64,000 nt of DNA from JANNSO01 sp964485395 (GCA_964485395.1 CAZAJF010000007.1:57361-121360), one strand, 5' to 3'; numbered from the stretch's first letter, positions 36,662 to 46,498 are shown. A program made the numbers and translations. Notes: generated by a model from the letters alone, not told the origin.

Positions 36662-37268
36662 GACAATGCTCTATTCCATACCGGCCGTTATAATAGGGCT
36701 TACCGTGCACGAATTCATGCATGCCTTTGCGGCATACAAGATGGGAGATACAACCGCCAAAGAGCAAGGGCGCCTTACGCTGAATCCTTTCAAGCACATC
36801 GATATACTGGGTATGATCTTTATAATAATCGCCGGTTTCGGCTGGGCAAAGCCGGTTCAATTCAACCCTGCCAACCTTAAAAAGCCCAAACTGGCGCGCG
36901 CTTTCATCTCGCTCGCCGGGCCCGCATCCAATCTGGTTCTAGGTGCGCTCATGCTTCTTCTCCTGAAGCTATCACTTGTCTTATTCCCAACGCAGGGAAA
37001 TGCGATTCACGAAGCGGTGATTACCGCCATGTTTTATTTCGGTTACATAAATTTCGGTCTTTTCGTTTTTAACATGCTGCCCATACCGCCGCTGGACGGC
37101 AGCCATATCTTGTTCCAGAGCCTGAACCTCAAGCCAGAGACGGAAATGAAATTTTATAAATATGGCACGTACGCCCTTTTTGCCGTAATCATCCTGGAGA
37201 GAAAAGCATCCATTACGATTCTGCCTATTTCCTGGCTGGTGGAAAAAATGACCGGACTGTTTCTATGA
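36648..37268 (+). CDS. Site-2 protease family membrane metallopeptidase (M50)
   Basis: 206 residues from ATG 36648 with AAAGGAAA upstream. The zinc motif HEFMH is at residues 21-25 inside the first membrane segment, and the third ligand is the aspartate of PIPPLDGSHI near 150. Four hydrophobic segments and the small size match the Rip3/YwhC subgroup without PDZ domains, which cleaves substrates within the membrane. Its target is unknown; it shares an operon with the MFS-like gene. Confidence 0.92.
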   Translation: MFNIKTMLYSIPAVIIGLTVHEFMHAFAAYKMGDTTAKEQGRLTLNPFKHIDILGMIFIIIAGFGWAKPVQFNPANLKKPKLARAFISLAGPASNLVLGALMLLLLKLSLVLFPTQGNAIHEAVITAMFYFGYINFGLFVFNMLPIPPLDGSHILFQSLNLKPETEMKFYKYGTYALFAVIILERKASITILPISWLVEKMTGLFL

Positions 37269-37269
37269 T

Positions 37270-37317
37270 GCGGTAATACGACTTGAAAATTAATACTTGA
37301 ATCCCCGTATTTACCGC
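37270..37317. promoter_or_regulatory. Inverted repeat upstream of the PAS histidine kinase gene
   Basis: GCGGTAATACG (37270-37280) and CGTATTTACCGC (37306-37317) are inverted copies apart from one extra base. The repeat lies between the M50 stop and the kinase gene and flanks two TTGAA(A/T) boxes. It could be an operator or an RNA hairpin. Confidence 0.45.
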
Positions 37318-37349
37318 CGATAAATAAAGATACGAGGAGCTAAAAATAT

Positions 37350-38336
37350 ATGGAAAACGTGTTGCAATCCAAGGTGTCCGACCAAGAATGCTATAAAGAC
37401 ATGATAAACTCGGCTCCCGACGCTTTTTTCCTGTGCGATTCCTCGGGCAATTTTATTTTTATCAATCCAGCCGCCGTCGAACTTACCGGTTATTCCCGAA
37501 AAGAACTGCTATCCATGAACATGAAAAATCTTTTTTCGGCTAAAACCATGAAAACCATCCCGCTGCGATTCGAGCAGTTGCTCCGAGGCCACAAAGTAAA
37601 GCTCGTGCGCCCCTTGCAAAAGAAAAACGGAAGCTCCCTGTGCGTCGAAATGCATTCCAAGCTTATGCCCAATGGCGCTATCGAGTCCATATTCCGGAAT
37701 ATCGACGACCTCAGTAAAAAGGAAAGCCAAATAGAGTTTCTTCTCGCCGAGAAATCCATTTTACTCAAGGAAGTCCATCATCGCATAAAGAACAACATGA
37801 TCACGATGTCCAGCCTGTTCAGCCTGCAGGTGGGCGAGTCCAGGGACGCCCACATAAAAGAGGTTTTCGAGGATGCGATCTGCAGAATCAATACCATGCA
37901 AAAAGTCTACGAAAAGCTGTATATTTCCACCGATTATGAATCGGTAAACATAGCCGAGTATCTGACCGAGGTAGCCGGCGAAGTTTGCGAAGTGCTGGGC
38001 TGCTCGGGCAAAACGGAGCTTGCCTTGAACATAGAGGACCTGAGGCTGCATAACAGCATGGTTTTTCCTTTAGGAATTATTATTAACGAACTGATCACGA
38101 ACAGCGCCAAGTACGCGTTCAAGGACCGGTGCGACGGAAAAATCGAGCTATCCCTGGAAAAAATGGATTCCTTGATAAAAATCCGCTATCATGACAATGG
38201 AATGGGCATTACCGGAAAAAAATCATCCAAGGGCTTCGGCATGACGCTTATCAAGGTTCTCTCGCAACAGCTTCAGGGAATACTATCCATCGACGCAAAA
38301 AACGGATTCACCCTCAAGCTCGAGTTCCCCTGTTAA
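37350..38336 (+). CDS. Cytosolic PAS sensor histidine kinase (HisKA_2)
   Basis: 328 residues. A PAS domain fills about 15-125 (INSAPDAFFLCDSSGNFIFINPAAVELTGYSRKELL). The phospho-acceptor lies in LLKEVHHRIKNNM near 143, and the ATPase N box is NELITNSAKYAF near 250 with G boxes DNGMGI and GFGMTL. There is no membrane segment, so it senses an internal signal. GAGGAG precedes the ATG. No response regulator is adjacent. It is the same kinase subclass as the protein at 25.2 kb. Confidence 0.92.
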   Translation: MENVLQSKVSDQECYKDMINSAPDAFFLCDSSGNFIFINPAAVELTGYSRKELLSMNMKNLFSAKTMKTIPLRFEQLLRGHKVKLVRPLQKKNGSSLCVEMHSKLMPNGAIESIFRNIDDLSKKESQIEFLLAEKSILLKEVHHRIKNNMITMSSLFSLQVGESRDAHIKEVFEDAICRINTMQKVYEKLYISTDYESVNIAEYLTEVAGEVCEVLGCSGKTELALNIEDLRLHNSMVFPLGIIINELITNSAKYAFKDRCDGKIELSLEKMDSLIKIRYHDNGMGITGKKSSKGFGMTLIKVLSQQLQGILSIDAKNGFTLKLEFPC

Positions 38337-38347
38337 AACAGGATTGA

Positions 38348-39148
38348 TTATTTTAGCTTTGAAGCCCAAGCATCCAGTATTTTCTGGATTTCGCCGGTGG
38401 AGCGCATGCTTTCAATCGTTTTAGCCAGTTTTTTCTTGAAGTCCGCCTTGTAAGGAAATTTTCCGGTATCGACGGCGCTGAAGGCCACATACGCTACTTC
38501 GCTGGATATGACGGGGCCTGCGATAATTGGCGAATATTTATTAACTACATACTCCCCCGACTTTATCATTTCGGAAAGAGTGGACAATATAGAGAACCTA
38601 TCGTTCACATACCCATCGATATAACCGTTCAGCAGTTTCTTTATGATTACCTTACTGTCCACAGACTCGTCTATAGAGAAAAAAGGACGATCAGCTTCGG
38701 GGATTACCAGGAAACCGGTATTTATCCCTATCCTGAGCCCTTTATATTCTTCCGGCCAGCGCTTGCGGTCCCGGACGGTGGTTTCTTTCCCGAACAGCAC
38801 GACTTCTTCCTTATACAGCTCGATGGCGCAATCAAGCCAGGGCCTTTCCGAAGGCTTCGCGTAAGGAGGAAAAACCGCGAGAACCTCCTCGCGCTTTACG
38901 GAATCCAATGCTCTCTTCCAGGGAACTGGAATTATGGTTACCTGGTACTCGGGCAACCTGGAAAAGGCCAGGGTAAGAATGTCTACGTAGATGCCTTTGG
39001 CCAAGCCGTTTTCCTGGTAGGAATACGGCTTGTAGTTTTCATCGCAGAAAAAGGTAATCTTGATAGGCGCCGGGCCCGCGCCTTGTCCGTACAGAGTGGA
39101 CAAGGCACAAATGAACAAGCCAAAAAAAACAGGAAACAATCTTTTCAT
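38348..39148 (-). CDS. Periplasmic solute-binding protein (family 3 type)
   Basis: 266 residues from ATG 39148. Signal peptide at 1-20 (FFGLFICALSTLYGQG). The mature sequence (ITFFCDENYKPYSYQENGLAKGIYVDILTLAF...VTIIPVPWKRALDSVKREEVLAVFPP) is the two-lobed amino-acid-binding fold. There is no permease beside it, so it may serve a distant transporter or a sensor. The stop faces the kinase stop at 38336. There is no ribosome site; TATACT ends six nt before the start. The frame extends 13 codons upstream but would then include the promoter. Confidence 0.85.
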   Translation of the reverse strand: MKRLFPVFFGLFICALSTLYGQGAGPAPIKITFFCDENYKPYSYQENGLAKGIYVDILTLAFSRLPEYQVTIIPVPWKRALDSVKREEVLAVFPPYAKPSERPWLDCAIELYKEEVVLFGKETTVRDRKRWPEEYKGLRIGINTGFLVIPEADRPFFSIDESVDSKVIIKKLLNGYIDGYVNDRFSILSTLSEMIKSGEYVVNKYSPIIAGPVISSEVAYVAFSAVDTGKFPYKADFKKKLAKTIESMRSTGEIQKILDAWASKLK

Positions 39149-39154
39149 GGCTTC

Positions 39155-39182
39155 AGTATAACGCTTTTTATTATTTTGGCAA
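39155..39182 (-). promoter_or_regulatory. Leaderless-type promoter of the solute-binding protein gene
   Basis: On the minus strand TTGCCA (39182-39177), a 16-bp spacer and TATACT (39160-39155), then six bases to ATG 39148. Both boxes match consensus at five of six positions. Confidence 0.65.
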
Positions 39183-40454
39183 ATCAATTAACTTACGTGG
39201 CCGTGGCAGGAATGGAAGGAGGAAGGACAAATACGGGAGCATGAAAGTAAGGAAAATCATCGCATTGTCCTGTTTCCATGCCGGTATCCTGGCGGCGAGA
39301 AAAGATGCGGCAGTAAAGGCGCAGAAAGCAAGACAGAGGAATTTCATTAGATGCATGGATAGCCGAGAGCCGTCACGCAGGAGCTTCCCTGTTTTTTTCC
39401 AGCAAAATATGCTGAAAGGGACCATCAGGAAACAGAGCGGCGACACGATAAGGAGATTCCAGTTATTGAACATTACGTCATGATTCGAGAAGAACATGAA
39501 AAAAAACAGCGCGGAACCCGGTATACCCGCGATAATCGAAAAAACAAGGCGATAAATCTCGAAACATTTTTTTAAGCCCAGGAAAAAAAAGATTACGCAG
39601 GGCAGCGCGAGAAAAAACCCGATAATGATCCCGCGATACCATACAGGCTTGAAAGGTCCGATCGGTATAGGCTCGTACGTCTTGGATTTATTGACGACGA
39701 CGGCATTCGCGATCAGGGGAACGGTTTCACCTTTGGAATCCCTGTACGAAAATCCGAGCAAGGTGCGCTCCATATATTCGGGAATAAACATTTCTTCCCA
39801 TTCCGTAACGGGCAGATCATTCCGGCTGGACAGCAAAAAATCAATGATATAATCGCCGACGACGCTGTCACGGGCGTATTTCCTGGAAAGCTCGCGGAGC
39901 GTCATTCCGGTTGATGCCGCCGATTGCCCCCTGAGCTGACCGTCGGTAAGGTCGTCAAGCAAGTCGCGTATCCGCGTAGAGCAGTTGTCGCGGTAATGAT
40001 GATACAGGTACAGCCTGTTTTCGGGCAGTTCGTTCCACTCGAGATAGGCCCGCAGCGCTACTTTCTTGTCTTTCTCGATATTTAGCAGATAGACGCGCAT
40101 GTCGCGGTCCAAGCCCTTGATATAATTAATATACGCATTGAAAGGCACCACCGACGTGAGGAACCACAAACGGCCTTTCGCGAAATCGGTATAGAAATTC
40201 TTGGACTCGAAGGAGAATGTACCGTAATCGTACATTTCCATCCTGCCTGCCTGCCTATCGGCTATTACGATGCCCACATGCCCCCACCAGGAATACATGG
40301 GGCTGTCGCGCCCGACTATCGTCAGATACACGTCGATACTGTCTGCCGAATCGGGGGCTACGCTCACGGGCGGAATTATCGGCCCGGCGGTCAGCGACGG
40401 TAAGGAGCAGGCAAGAATCAAGGCGAGCAGCAGGAAGTTTTTGTGGTACGGCAT
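39171..40454 (-). CDS. DUF4105 family membrane protein
   Basis: 427 residues. Signal peptide at 1-22. The N-terminal two-thirds is periplasmic with the family's YHHYRDNCSTRIRDLL segment (a cysteine-centred motif), followed by four to five membrane helices from about 275 on. DUF4105/Lnb-type proteins are envelope proteins of unclear function, and the Cys/His motif hints at a papain-like fold. TATGCT lies nine nt before the ATG with no ribosome site, so the leader is at most a few nucleotides. The solute-binding protein gene follows 22 bp downstream. Confidence 0.8.
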   Translation of the reverse strand: MPYHKNFLLLALILACSLPSLTAGPIIPPVSVAPDSADSIDVYLTIVGRDSPMYSWWGHVGIVIADRQAGRMEMYDYGTFSFESKNFYTDFAKGRLWFLTSVVPFNAYINYIKGLDRDMRVYLLNIEKDKKVALRAYLEWNELPENRLYLYHHYRDNCSTRIRDLLDDLTDGQLRGQSAASTGMTLRELSRKYARDSVVGDYIIDFLLSSRNDLPVTEWEEMFIPEYMERTLLGFSYRDSKGETVPLIANAVVVNKSKTYEPIPIGPFKPVWYRGIIIGFFLALPCVIFFFLGLKKCFEIYRLVFSIIAGIPGSALFFFMFFSNHDVMFNNWNLLIVSPLCFLMVPFSIFCWKKTGKLLRDGSRLSMHLMKFLCLAFCAFTAASFLAARIPAWKQDNAMIFLTFMLPYLSFLLPFLPRPRKLIDLPK

Positions 40455-40500
40455 AGTTTACGGAGCATAGCATCTTGGCGGGGTTTTATCCAGCGGAGGT

Positions 40501-40538
40501 AAAATAAAAGGGACCCCGGGACTTTAGCCCGAGGCCCC
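40501..40538 (-). terminator. Terminator of the tldD-pmbA operon
   Basis: An imperfect 11-bp stem (40510-40520 with 40528-40538, two mismatches) followed on the minus strand by TTTTATTTT. Confidence 0.75.
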
Positions 40539-40556
40539 GGCCATACTGTCTTAGAT

Positions 40557-41867
40557 TCAGTTTGCCGCGGTAATGCTGACCGAAGGAAGCAGGCACGCGG
40601 CGGGCGCTTTCGCGGTAGGTCCTGTTTCCAGCTCGCTGGAGAGAAGAACCTTGCCCCGATTGTCCATCATCGTGCCCGTTACCGAGCCGCCTCGCACGGC
40701 TGTGCGCTTGCCGTTTTTCACGAGGTAGCCGAGGCGAATCTCGCCGCCGAAATTCCCCGTCGTGCCGTCAACGAAAAAGTCCGAGAAGGTAACCACTTCA
40801 AGGTGATCCTTGCGGCGCAAGTCCGCCTGGCTTTGCTTGCCGGGCGCAAGCTCGAAGAGCGCCAGGGCCCCGCTCGGCGGACAACCCAGATAATGGGCGT
40901 ACTTCACGGACGCGACCAGTTTCTTGACGATGTTTTTTTCGATCACGTCGATGGGCTTGAGCAGGAATCCCGAGGCATCATAGGGAGCGCCGTTCGGCGA
41001 GCCTTTTACCATGGGAACAGCCCGCATGCTGACGGTATCCCCGGCTGAGCCCTCCGCGCCTACATTGTCGCCCAATGCGAAATTGGCCGTCTTGTCGTAC
41101 ACGGCATCGGCCTGCACGTTCTCGAACCAATAGCCGTATACCTGCGCCGCCAACTCGCCGGAAAGCAGGAGCGGAAGGTTCTCGCACACCGGCAATGCTT
41201 CCGCGATAAGCCTGTCGTTGGCTGCCGTCAACTGCTTCTTCGTGGCTGCGCCGAGCTGGGCCGCGTCGTAATCTGAGAAATTGATGTCTGCGTACAGCTC
41301 TACTTCGTTCTTGCCGCGAATTCCCGCGTTTACCACGAATTCCGAGAATCCCACGAAGCTGGTCCAGGAAACGTCCACGCCCGCGGACGTGACGGTTCGG
41401 CAGTCCATGCGCGATAAAAATATCTCAAGGGAGTTTATGGTGGCGCCCGCCAGGTTGTCCGGCTCGTAGAGCGCCTTGCGGATTTTTTCCATGGCCTCCC
41501 CCAGGCTCATGCCGGAAAAAGCGCTCTCCACGGGCAGGGGCTTGTCCGCGCTTTTTGCAGGCAGCGGATACCAGGGATTCTTCATGCCGGCGGCCGTTTC
41601 CACGGCGCGGTCGATTGCGGCGCGAATTTCCGCGTCGCCCGAGCCGGGATTCAACAGGATGGTGCACTCGCCTCGGGTGCGGTTCGCGCCTTCGCCGGAG
41701 TCGGCGTACAGCGCAACATTGTACAGCGTGGTCTCCACGGCGCGCGATGAATCCAGGGAGGTCCTCACGAAATACCATTCAAGCCCGCTCTTGCGCTTCT
41801 CGCTGATGCGGTAATCGCTCGCCTTGCCGTTTTTCTTTATCTGGTCTACGATTCTGTCTATCATCAT
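40557..41867 (-). CDS. pmbA: TldD/PmbA family protein (PmbA-type subunit)
   Basis: 436 residues, PmbA-like: the C-terminal region has GGEIRLGYLVKNGKRTAVRGGSVTG and no HExxxH. It would pair with the TldD-type protein encoded just upstream; the two form a heterodimeric metalloprotease that trims peptides inside the chamber, as for microcin and toxin-antitoxin substrates in E. coli. It overlaps the tldD gene by 4 bp. A strong terminator follows. Confidence 0.85.
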   Translation of the reverse strand: MMIDRIVDQIKKNGKASDYRISEKRKSGLEWYFVRTSLDSSRAVETTLYNVALYADSGEGANRTRGECTILLNPGSGDAEIRAAIDRAVETAAGMKNPWYPLPAKSADKPLPVESAFSGMSLGEAMEKIRKALYEPDNLAGATINSLEIFLSRMDCRTVTSAGVDVSWTSFVGFSEFVVNAGIRGKNEVELYADINFSDYDAAQLGAATKKQLTAANDRLIAEALPVCENLPLLLSGELAAQVYGYWFENVQADAVYDKTANFALGDNVGAEGSAGDTVSMRAVPMVKGSPNGAPYDASGFLLKPIDVIEKNIVKKLVASVKYAHYLGCPPSGALALFELAPGKQSQADLRRKDHLEVVTFSDFFVDGTTGNFGGEIRLGYLVKNGKRTAVRGGSVTGTMMDNRGKVLLSSELETGPTAKAPAACLLPSVSITAAN

Positions 41868-43276
41868 CCTAACCTCATCTTTGTCTTCAGGAACGGGCCG
41901 CCAGCGGATACCTTGGCGAACTCCTTATAACCTTTTCCGCAGGCACCGGAGCCGCGAAGCTCGAAGTCGCCGGAAATCATGGTAATATTGGAAAGAACCT
42001 CAGGCACATAGCCGGAGCAAACAACAGGCGACACCACTTTACCCGTAAGTTTTCCATCCTTGATTTCGCGACCGATGGTAATTACCAGTTGGATTCCCCA
42101 GTTCTTGGGGTCTTCCATCCCGGAATTGGTTTTTTCCAGCAAATAGCCGTATTTAATAGAGGCTATCATTTCCTCGATCGTGGATTTCCCCGGCTGGATA
42201 TACGTGTTCGTCATGCGCGCGTAGGTCTTGTGGTCAAAAGCCTGCCTGCGGCCATTGCCCGTCGGCTTTGTTCCCAGGCTCATGGCGGACTGCAGGTCGG
42301 AAATTCCCGCAACCAGGATACCGTCCTTGATGATCATCGTTTTGGTAGCCATCGTGCCCTCGTCGTCGAACAGGAAGCTTCCGCACTGGTCCTGCCCTTC
42401 CGCGCCGTCGTACATCGTCACGATGGAACTGGCCACGGGCTTGCCTATATAATCGGGCGCCAACGCCCTCCCCTTCACGAACATGTCCATCTCGACGCCG
42501 TGGCCGAATGCCTCGTGGGCTATCAAGCCGGTAATGTCGGGGTCGGAGATGACGTCGTATTCGCCGGGCAGTATCTTTTCCGCGTCGAGCATCGCAATGC
42601 TGTCCATGGCCACGGCTTTGGCCTCCGGAAGCATTTCATCGATCAGTTCCAAGCCCTTGAGACCGGAAAAAGCCTGGTAATTATCTTTGGTTACCTCGCC
42701 GCGCTTGGCGACGCTTACCATGTAGCCCTGGCACCACACGAAGGATTGTTCCAGATTGCGCCTGGGCGAAATGAAAATTTTATTAACCTGGACGAACTCG
42801 GAGCTTGCGGCCGAATATACGATTTCAGCGGAAACCTCCGCTATTGACTTCCTGACTTTCTCGAGCGCATCGAGAATTTTCTCGGGATTACCGGCAAACG
42901 GATTTACGCCGATTTTCGCGAAACGGCTGGCTTCCGCCTTTTCGTCGGTCAAGGATGGATATTTTCTTGCATCTTTGGAAGTCTTGAAAAGGGTATCCAG
43001 TTTTTCCGCCACCACCGAGGAAATATTGCCTTCGGGAAGCACGTTGAAGGCGTATTCGACGATCGTACCGGCCTTTTGCGCTCGAAACACGAAGCCCCGT
43101 TCGCTCCAATTAGAATCGGCAACGCGACGCTCGCTGGGGCTTACCCGAAATGAAATACCTTTGGAATCGGTTCCCAATACGGATATATAGTCGTAGCGGG
43201 CCGCCAGTTCCGAAATCGCGGCATGCAGCTTGTCCAGCTGGGCATGTAAAAATACACTCGGTTCACAGGTGTGCAT
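41864..43276 (-). CDS. tldD: TldD-type metalloprotease subunit
   Basis: 470 residues. The catalytic zinc motif HEAFGH at 254-259 is intact, and the C-terminal GSGACGKGYKEFAKVSAGGP is typical of TldD. It is a cytosolic peptidase working with the PmbA-type partner downstream (4-bp overlap). AAAGGAAA precedes the ATG. Confidence 0.93.
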   Translation of the reverse strand: MHTCEPSVFLHAQLDKLHAAISELAARYDYISVLGTDSKGISFRVSPSERRVADSNWSERGFVFRAQKAGTIVEYAFNVLPEGNISSVVAEKLDTLFKTSKDARKYPSLTDEKAEASRFAKIGVNPFAGNPEKILDALEKVRKSIAEVSAEIVYSAASSEFVQVNKIFISPRRNLEQSFVWCQGYMVSVAKRGEVTKDNYQAFSGLKGLELIDEMLPEAKAVAMDSIAMLDAEKILPGEYDVISDPDITGLIAHEAFGHGVEMDMFVKGRALAPDYIGKPVASSIVTMYDGAEGQDQCGSFLFDDEGTMATKTMIIKDGILVAGISDLQSAMSLGTKPTGNGRRQAFDHKTYARMTNTYIQPGKSTIEEMIASIKYGYLLEKTNSGMEDPKNWGIQLVITIGREIKDGKLTGKVVSPVVCSGYVPEVLSNITMISGDFELRGSGACGKGYKEFAKVSAGGPFLKTKMRLG

Positions 43277-43435
43277 AGTTTTCCTTTCGTTAGAATCAGC
43301 AGAATAATAACGTTCAACTTACTTGAACGTCAAGCATAATCTTTTCATCTTCGCTTTTTTTAGCCAAAAAGACTCTATGTCACCTCGCGTCGCAAAACAA
43401 CGACAAAGCATTCAGCCAGTGAGAAAAGCCCGCGG

Positions 43436-45064
43436 TCAATTATTAAGTGTCCTGATGGATTCTTCCAATTGGATTATAGTCTGCTCGCTCTTTGTTCCTA
43501 AACCCCGCACATTCCCGGCGCGTTTAGAAATATCAATAAAACTTCGAGTCATCTCCTCCAGGTTCGCAAGCGTATCGGTGGTTTTAACCATTACGGACTC
43601 AATGGTACCGGAGTTGGAACCAATCATCGTATTGATGGTTTTCATGGATCCGGCAACCCCGTGGGAACTGGCGACTACATCGGAAACGGCATTATTGATA
43701 TCCTTGGTTCCGTTGGATAAATCCGTCATTCCAGCCAGAATTTCCTCGAAAGCCGACTGTGTATGGCGAACCCCTTCGGCAATCTCCCGAAACGCTTCCT
43801 CGATTTGCTTATTAGCAGATTCCGCATCCTTTACATTGCTAAAATAACGTTCCAGCCCTTCGGTTATGGTAATGCTGTTAGCTTCCGTTTCCTCAGCCAG
43901 CCTGCGTATCTCGTCGGCTACGACGGCAAAACCCTTGCCCGACTCGCCGGCATGGGCTGCCTCGATCGCGGCATTCATGGCGAGCATGTTTGTCTGGCCG
44001 GAAATCGTGTGGATTACCTCCACCAACTCCAGCAGGGAAGTACTTCCCTGCGTGATCAGGGCAATCGTCTTGGCTGAACTCTCGGCCTTACCCTGCCCTG
44101 CGCCTATGCTCATGGCCAAGCCTTCGACGCTGTCGCGGCTGCGAGTGGAAACTTCGGTAATACTTCCTATCGACGCGGTCATTTGCGTAACCGCGGCCGA
44201 TGCCTGGATAGCCATGGACTGATAACCCTCGCTTGAGCTGCCGAGTACTTCTGTGGACTGGACGATCTCTTGGTTTGCCGTTAAATTGCGACGGGAATCT
44301 TCCGCCAGTGCAAGCATCGCGCTCTTGGTAGTAGCCAAATGACCTTCTATGGCAACGATGGCCTGCTCCATCGATGCCGACTCGCGCTTCAGGTGGCCGC
44401 CGACATCCAAGCCGTCATGGGCAAGTTCCAAGGTGGCACGCACTTGCTCCAGTTTCCGGGCTGTGCTATCCGCTTCTTTCTTGAGGCTAACCCCATATTT
44501 TTCCATGATATCCACTAAAAAATACGCAACCAAGGCCGTAGTTAAAATTCCAATTGAGCTGTTGATTACTCCGGTATTCGCCGAGGCGAGGACCGTTTCG
44601 CCGGTTTTCTGGACCCTGAGCCACACGATAATGTTATCAACGAGGAAAAAAACCGTAACGCAGGGAACCTGCCAGCGTTTCCCGAACGCCGCCACGAAAA
44701 CGATCAGATACGGCATATAGAATATATAGGTTGTAAAAGCCGTTTCTGGAGATGGCCCGGAATTGATATACCGAATCAGCGCCACGATTATAATGGTAGG
44801 CAAGGCATACGACCAAACCGCCAGGGTGAATCGCCCCGTTCGCAACACCACCAGGCTTATGCTCACTAAAACCGCGATGCCCACAGCGCCCAGGATTCCT
44901 TTTACAACCAACTCGTGGGGCAAGGGAATGATCGCGTAAAGCCCAATGAGCAAGGCCAACAAACCGTACATAAGAAAACTGTAATACATAAAAACACGTG
45001 CTTTATTTCGCGTAATAAAATCGCTCGCACCCAGCGCAGAAAGAAAAAAATCCCCGATAGCCAT
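43436..45064 (-). CDS. Methyl-accepting chemotaxis protein with multi-helix membrane sensor
   Basis: 542 residues from ATG 45064 (GGGAGA upstream; an ATG seven codons earlier has no site). Six hydrophobic segments at about 25-190 form an integral-membrane sensor without a large periplasmic domain. The signalling hairpin is clear: ISGQTNMLAMNAAIEAAHAGESGKGFAVVADEIRRLAEE near 340-380, and there are no clear C-terminal pentapeptides. It relays membrane-linked stimuli to CheA/CheW; no che genes are adjacent. It ends with a basic coiled tail. Confidence 0.92.
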   Translation of the reverse strand: MAIGDFFLSALGASDFITRNKARVFMYYSFLMYGLLALLIGLYAIIPLPHELVVKGILGAVGIAVLVSISLVVLRTGRFTLAVWSYALPTIIIVALIRYINSGPSPETAFTTYIFYMPYLIVFVAAFGKRWQVPCVTVFFLVDNIIVWLRVQKTGETVLASANTGVINSSIGILTTALVAYFLVDIMEKYGVSLKKEADSTARKLEQVRATLELAHDGLDVGGHLKRESASMEQAIVAIEGHLATTKSAMLALAEDSRRNLTANQEIVQSTEVLGSSSEGYQSMAIQASAAVTQMTASIGSITEVSTRSRDSVEGLAMSIGAGQGKAESSAKTIALITQGSTSLLELVEVIHTISGQTNMLAMNAAIEAAHAGESGKGFAVVADEIRRLAEETEANSITITEGLERYFSNVKDAESANKQIEEAFREIAEGVRHTQSAFEEILAGMTDLSNGTKDINNAVSDVVASSHGVAGSMKTINTMIGSNSGTIESVMVKTTDTLANLEEMTRSFIDISKRAGNVRGLGTKSEQTIIQLEESIRTLNN

Positions 45065-45204
45065 GGTTTCTCCCGATAATTTCATGCAAGTTACGTATCA
45101 ATTATGTTACCCAGTTTCATCGCTAGCCTGCCAGGTGTCAAGCCAAATAGACGCTATCGTGCCGGAATCGTTAAGCGAAAGACTGATGCCTATATATGTA
45201 AATG

Positions 45205-45245
45205 TAGAAAAAACCCCCGGAAACGGTTCGTTTCCGGGGGTTTTC
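45205..45245 (-). terminator. Strong terminator after the FecR gene
   Basis: A perfect 14-bp stem (45211-45224 with 45230-45243) and 5-nt loop, with six T on the minus strand and four T on the plus strand, so it can work both ways. Confidence 0.93.
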
Positions 45246-45263
45246 AGATTATGGAATCAGTTT

Positions 45264-46370
45264 CTAGAAATCCGACGTGCCGAAGAAATCATCGTCGCCG
45301 TCCGATCCGGGGAAGCCTCCGCCCTCGTTCCTGAGCGAATAAAGCATTTCGGCGTACCGGAAAAGCGCAACCCTGCGCTCCAGGAGCGTGGCCTCGGATT
45401 GAATGCGTTTCAGGAAATCTCCTGCGGTAACGCCTTTCTTTACCTCGATCTTTTCCATCGTGGAACCGCTGATAATCGTGCTCAGCTGGTCGATACGATA
45501 GTAGATTCGCTCAAAGATAAACAGAATCTTGCGGATATCCATGATGGGCTTGAGCATATCTTTCTTCTCGCGCATGGTCGTCGGATCATTGGAGCGGGGA
45601 GCCGTTCCGGCGGCATCTTCCCGTATCCACTTTGACAGGACTTCGCTCTTCTGCAACGGGTCGAATGCGGCGACGAACCTGGCCCACAAATCGTCATAGC
45701 GTTTCGCGTAGTCCGCCAGAGCCCGTGGGGCATTGGCCTTGAAAGCCTCGATTTCGTCGGCTATCCATTTTTTCTCGAAAGTCTTCGGGTCGGAAATCGC
45801 TACGGGTATAAGCTTAAGACGATCGGACGCTTTTTTCTCCACTGCTTTTCCGGCTGGAACGGATACTTCTGGACCGCCGTCCGTACATGCCACCGCGCCT
45901 TCGGTGCAATATACCAAAATGCTGCCGGTGGCTCCGGTGGCTACGCCGAATTCAGTGCCGCGCACGCCCATGACGGCGGATTCAGTTACGACCTGTAAAC
46001 TGGGAGAGCCGGAAATTTTCGCGAGCTTCGACCCGATTTGCCCGGAAATCAGCTCAATGCTGCTCTTCGCACCGGCTGCGTCCGGCTTGAAGCGGATATA
46101 GATGACGCTTTTGGCTTTAATGGAGAGCGTGCCGCGCATACCGGTCGTTTTATCCAAAGCGATTACCAGAAGACCGTCGTTCGAGGTCTTTATCATATCG
46201 TCAGGGTAGATAATGTCCCCGATATTGGCTTCACCTTGAAGCTTACCGGCACGGGTAATCGTCGCGGAGCCTTCGACGTAGTCTATTGTTCCAAAAGGAC
46301 CTTTTTTTTGGGCGACAAGAAGAACGGTAACGCTTAAAAAAATGGCTAGGAATGCAAGTATTCGTTTCAT
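45264..46370 (-). CDS. FecR-domain exported protein
   Basis: 368 residues. Signal peptide at about 1-20 (LAIFLSVTVLLVAQ). A FecR domain at about 25-150 (GDIIYPDDMIKTSNDGLLVIAL, VMGVRGTEFGVATG) is followed by a helical, charged C-terminal part of about 200 residues. In spirochaetes such proteins occur without a FecI sigma factor, as here, so a role in envelope or glycan binding is likelier than iron signalling. GAGGAG precedes the ATG. Confidence 0.85.
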   Translation of the reverse strand: MKRILAFLAIFLSVTVLLVAQKKGPFGTIDYVEGSATITRAGKLQGEANIGDIIYPDDMIKTSNDGLLVIALDKTTGMRGTLSIKAKSVIYIRFKPDAAGAKSSIELISGQIGSKLAKISGSPSLQVVTESAVMGVRGTEFGVATGATGSILVYCTEGAVACTDGGPEVSVPAGKAVEKKASDRLKLIPVAISDPKTFEKKWIADEIEAFKANAPRALADYAKRYDDLWARFVAAFDPLQKSEVLSKWIREDAAGTAPRSNDPTTMREKKDMLKPIMDIRKILFIFERIYYRIDQLSTIISGSTMEKIEVKKGVTAGDFLKRIQSEATLLERRVALFRYAEMLYSLRNEGGGFPGSDGDDDFFGTSDF

Positions 46371-46444
46371 TTAATTGCTCCTCGATAAAAATGCGAATTA
46401 GATTCGAAACAAAGTATAGCGCGGATAGGATCTAAATTCGAGAT

Positions 46445-46479
46445 AAAAAGCAAAAAGCCGCCGGCATTTCCCGGCGGCT
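46445..46479 (-). terminator. Terminator of the surface-repeat gene
   Basis: AGCCGCCGG (46456-46464) pairs with CCGGCGGCT (46471-46479), followed on the minus strand by TTTTTGCTTTTT. Confidence 0.92.
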
Positions 46480-46498
46480 CGCGATGAACCAATCAAGC

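Noticed and set aside
45264..46370. FecI-FecR iron-signalling pair
   Set aside because: No sigma factor or TonB receptor gene is nearby, and the protein is exported with the FecR domain at the N-terminus of the mature part.
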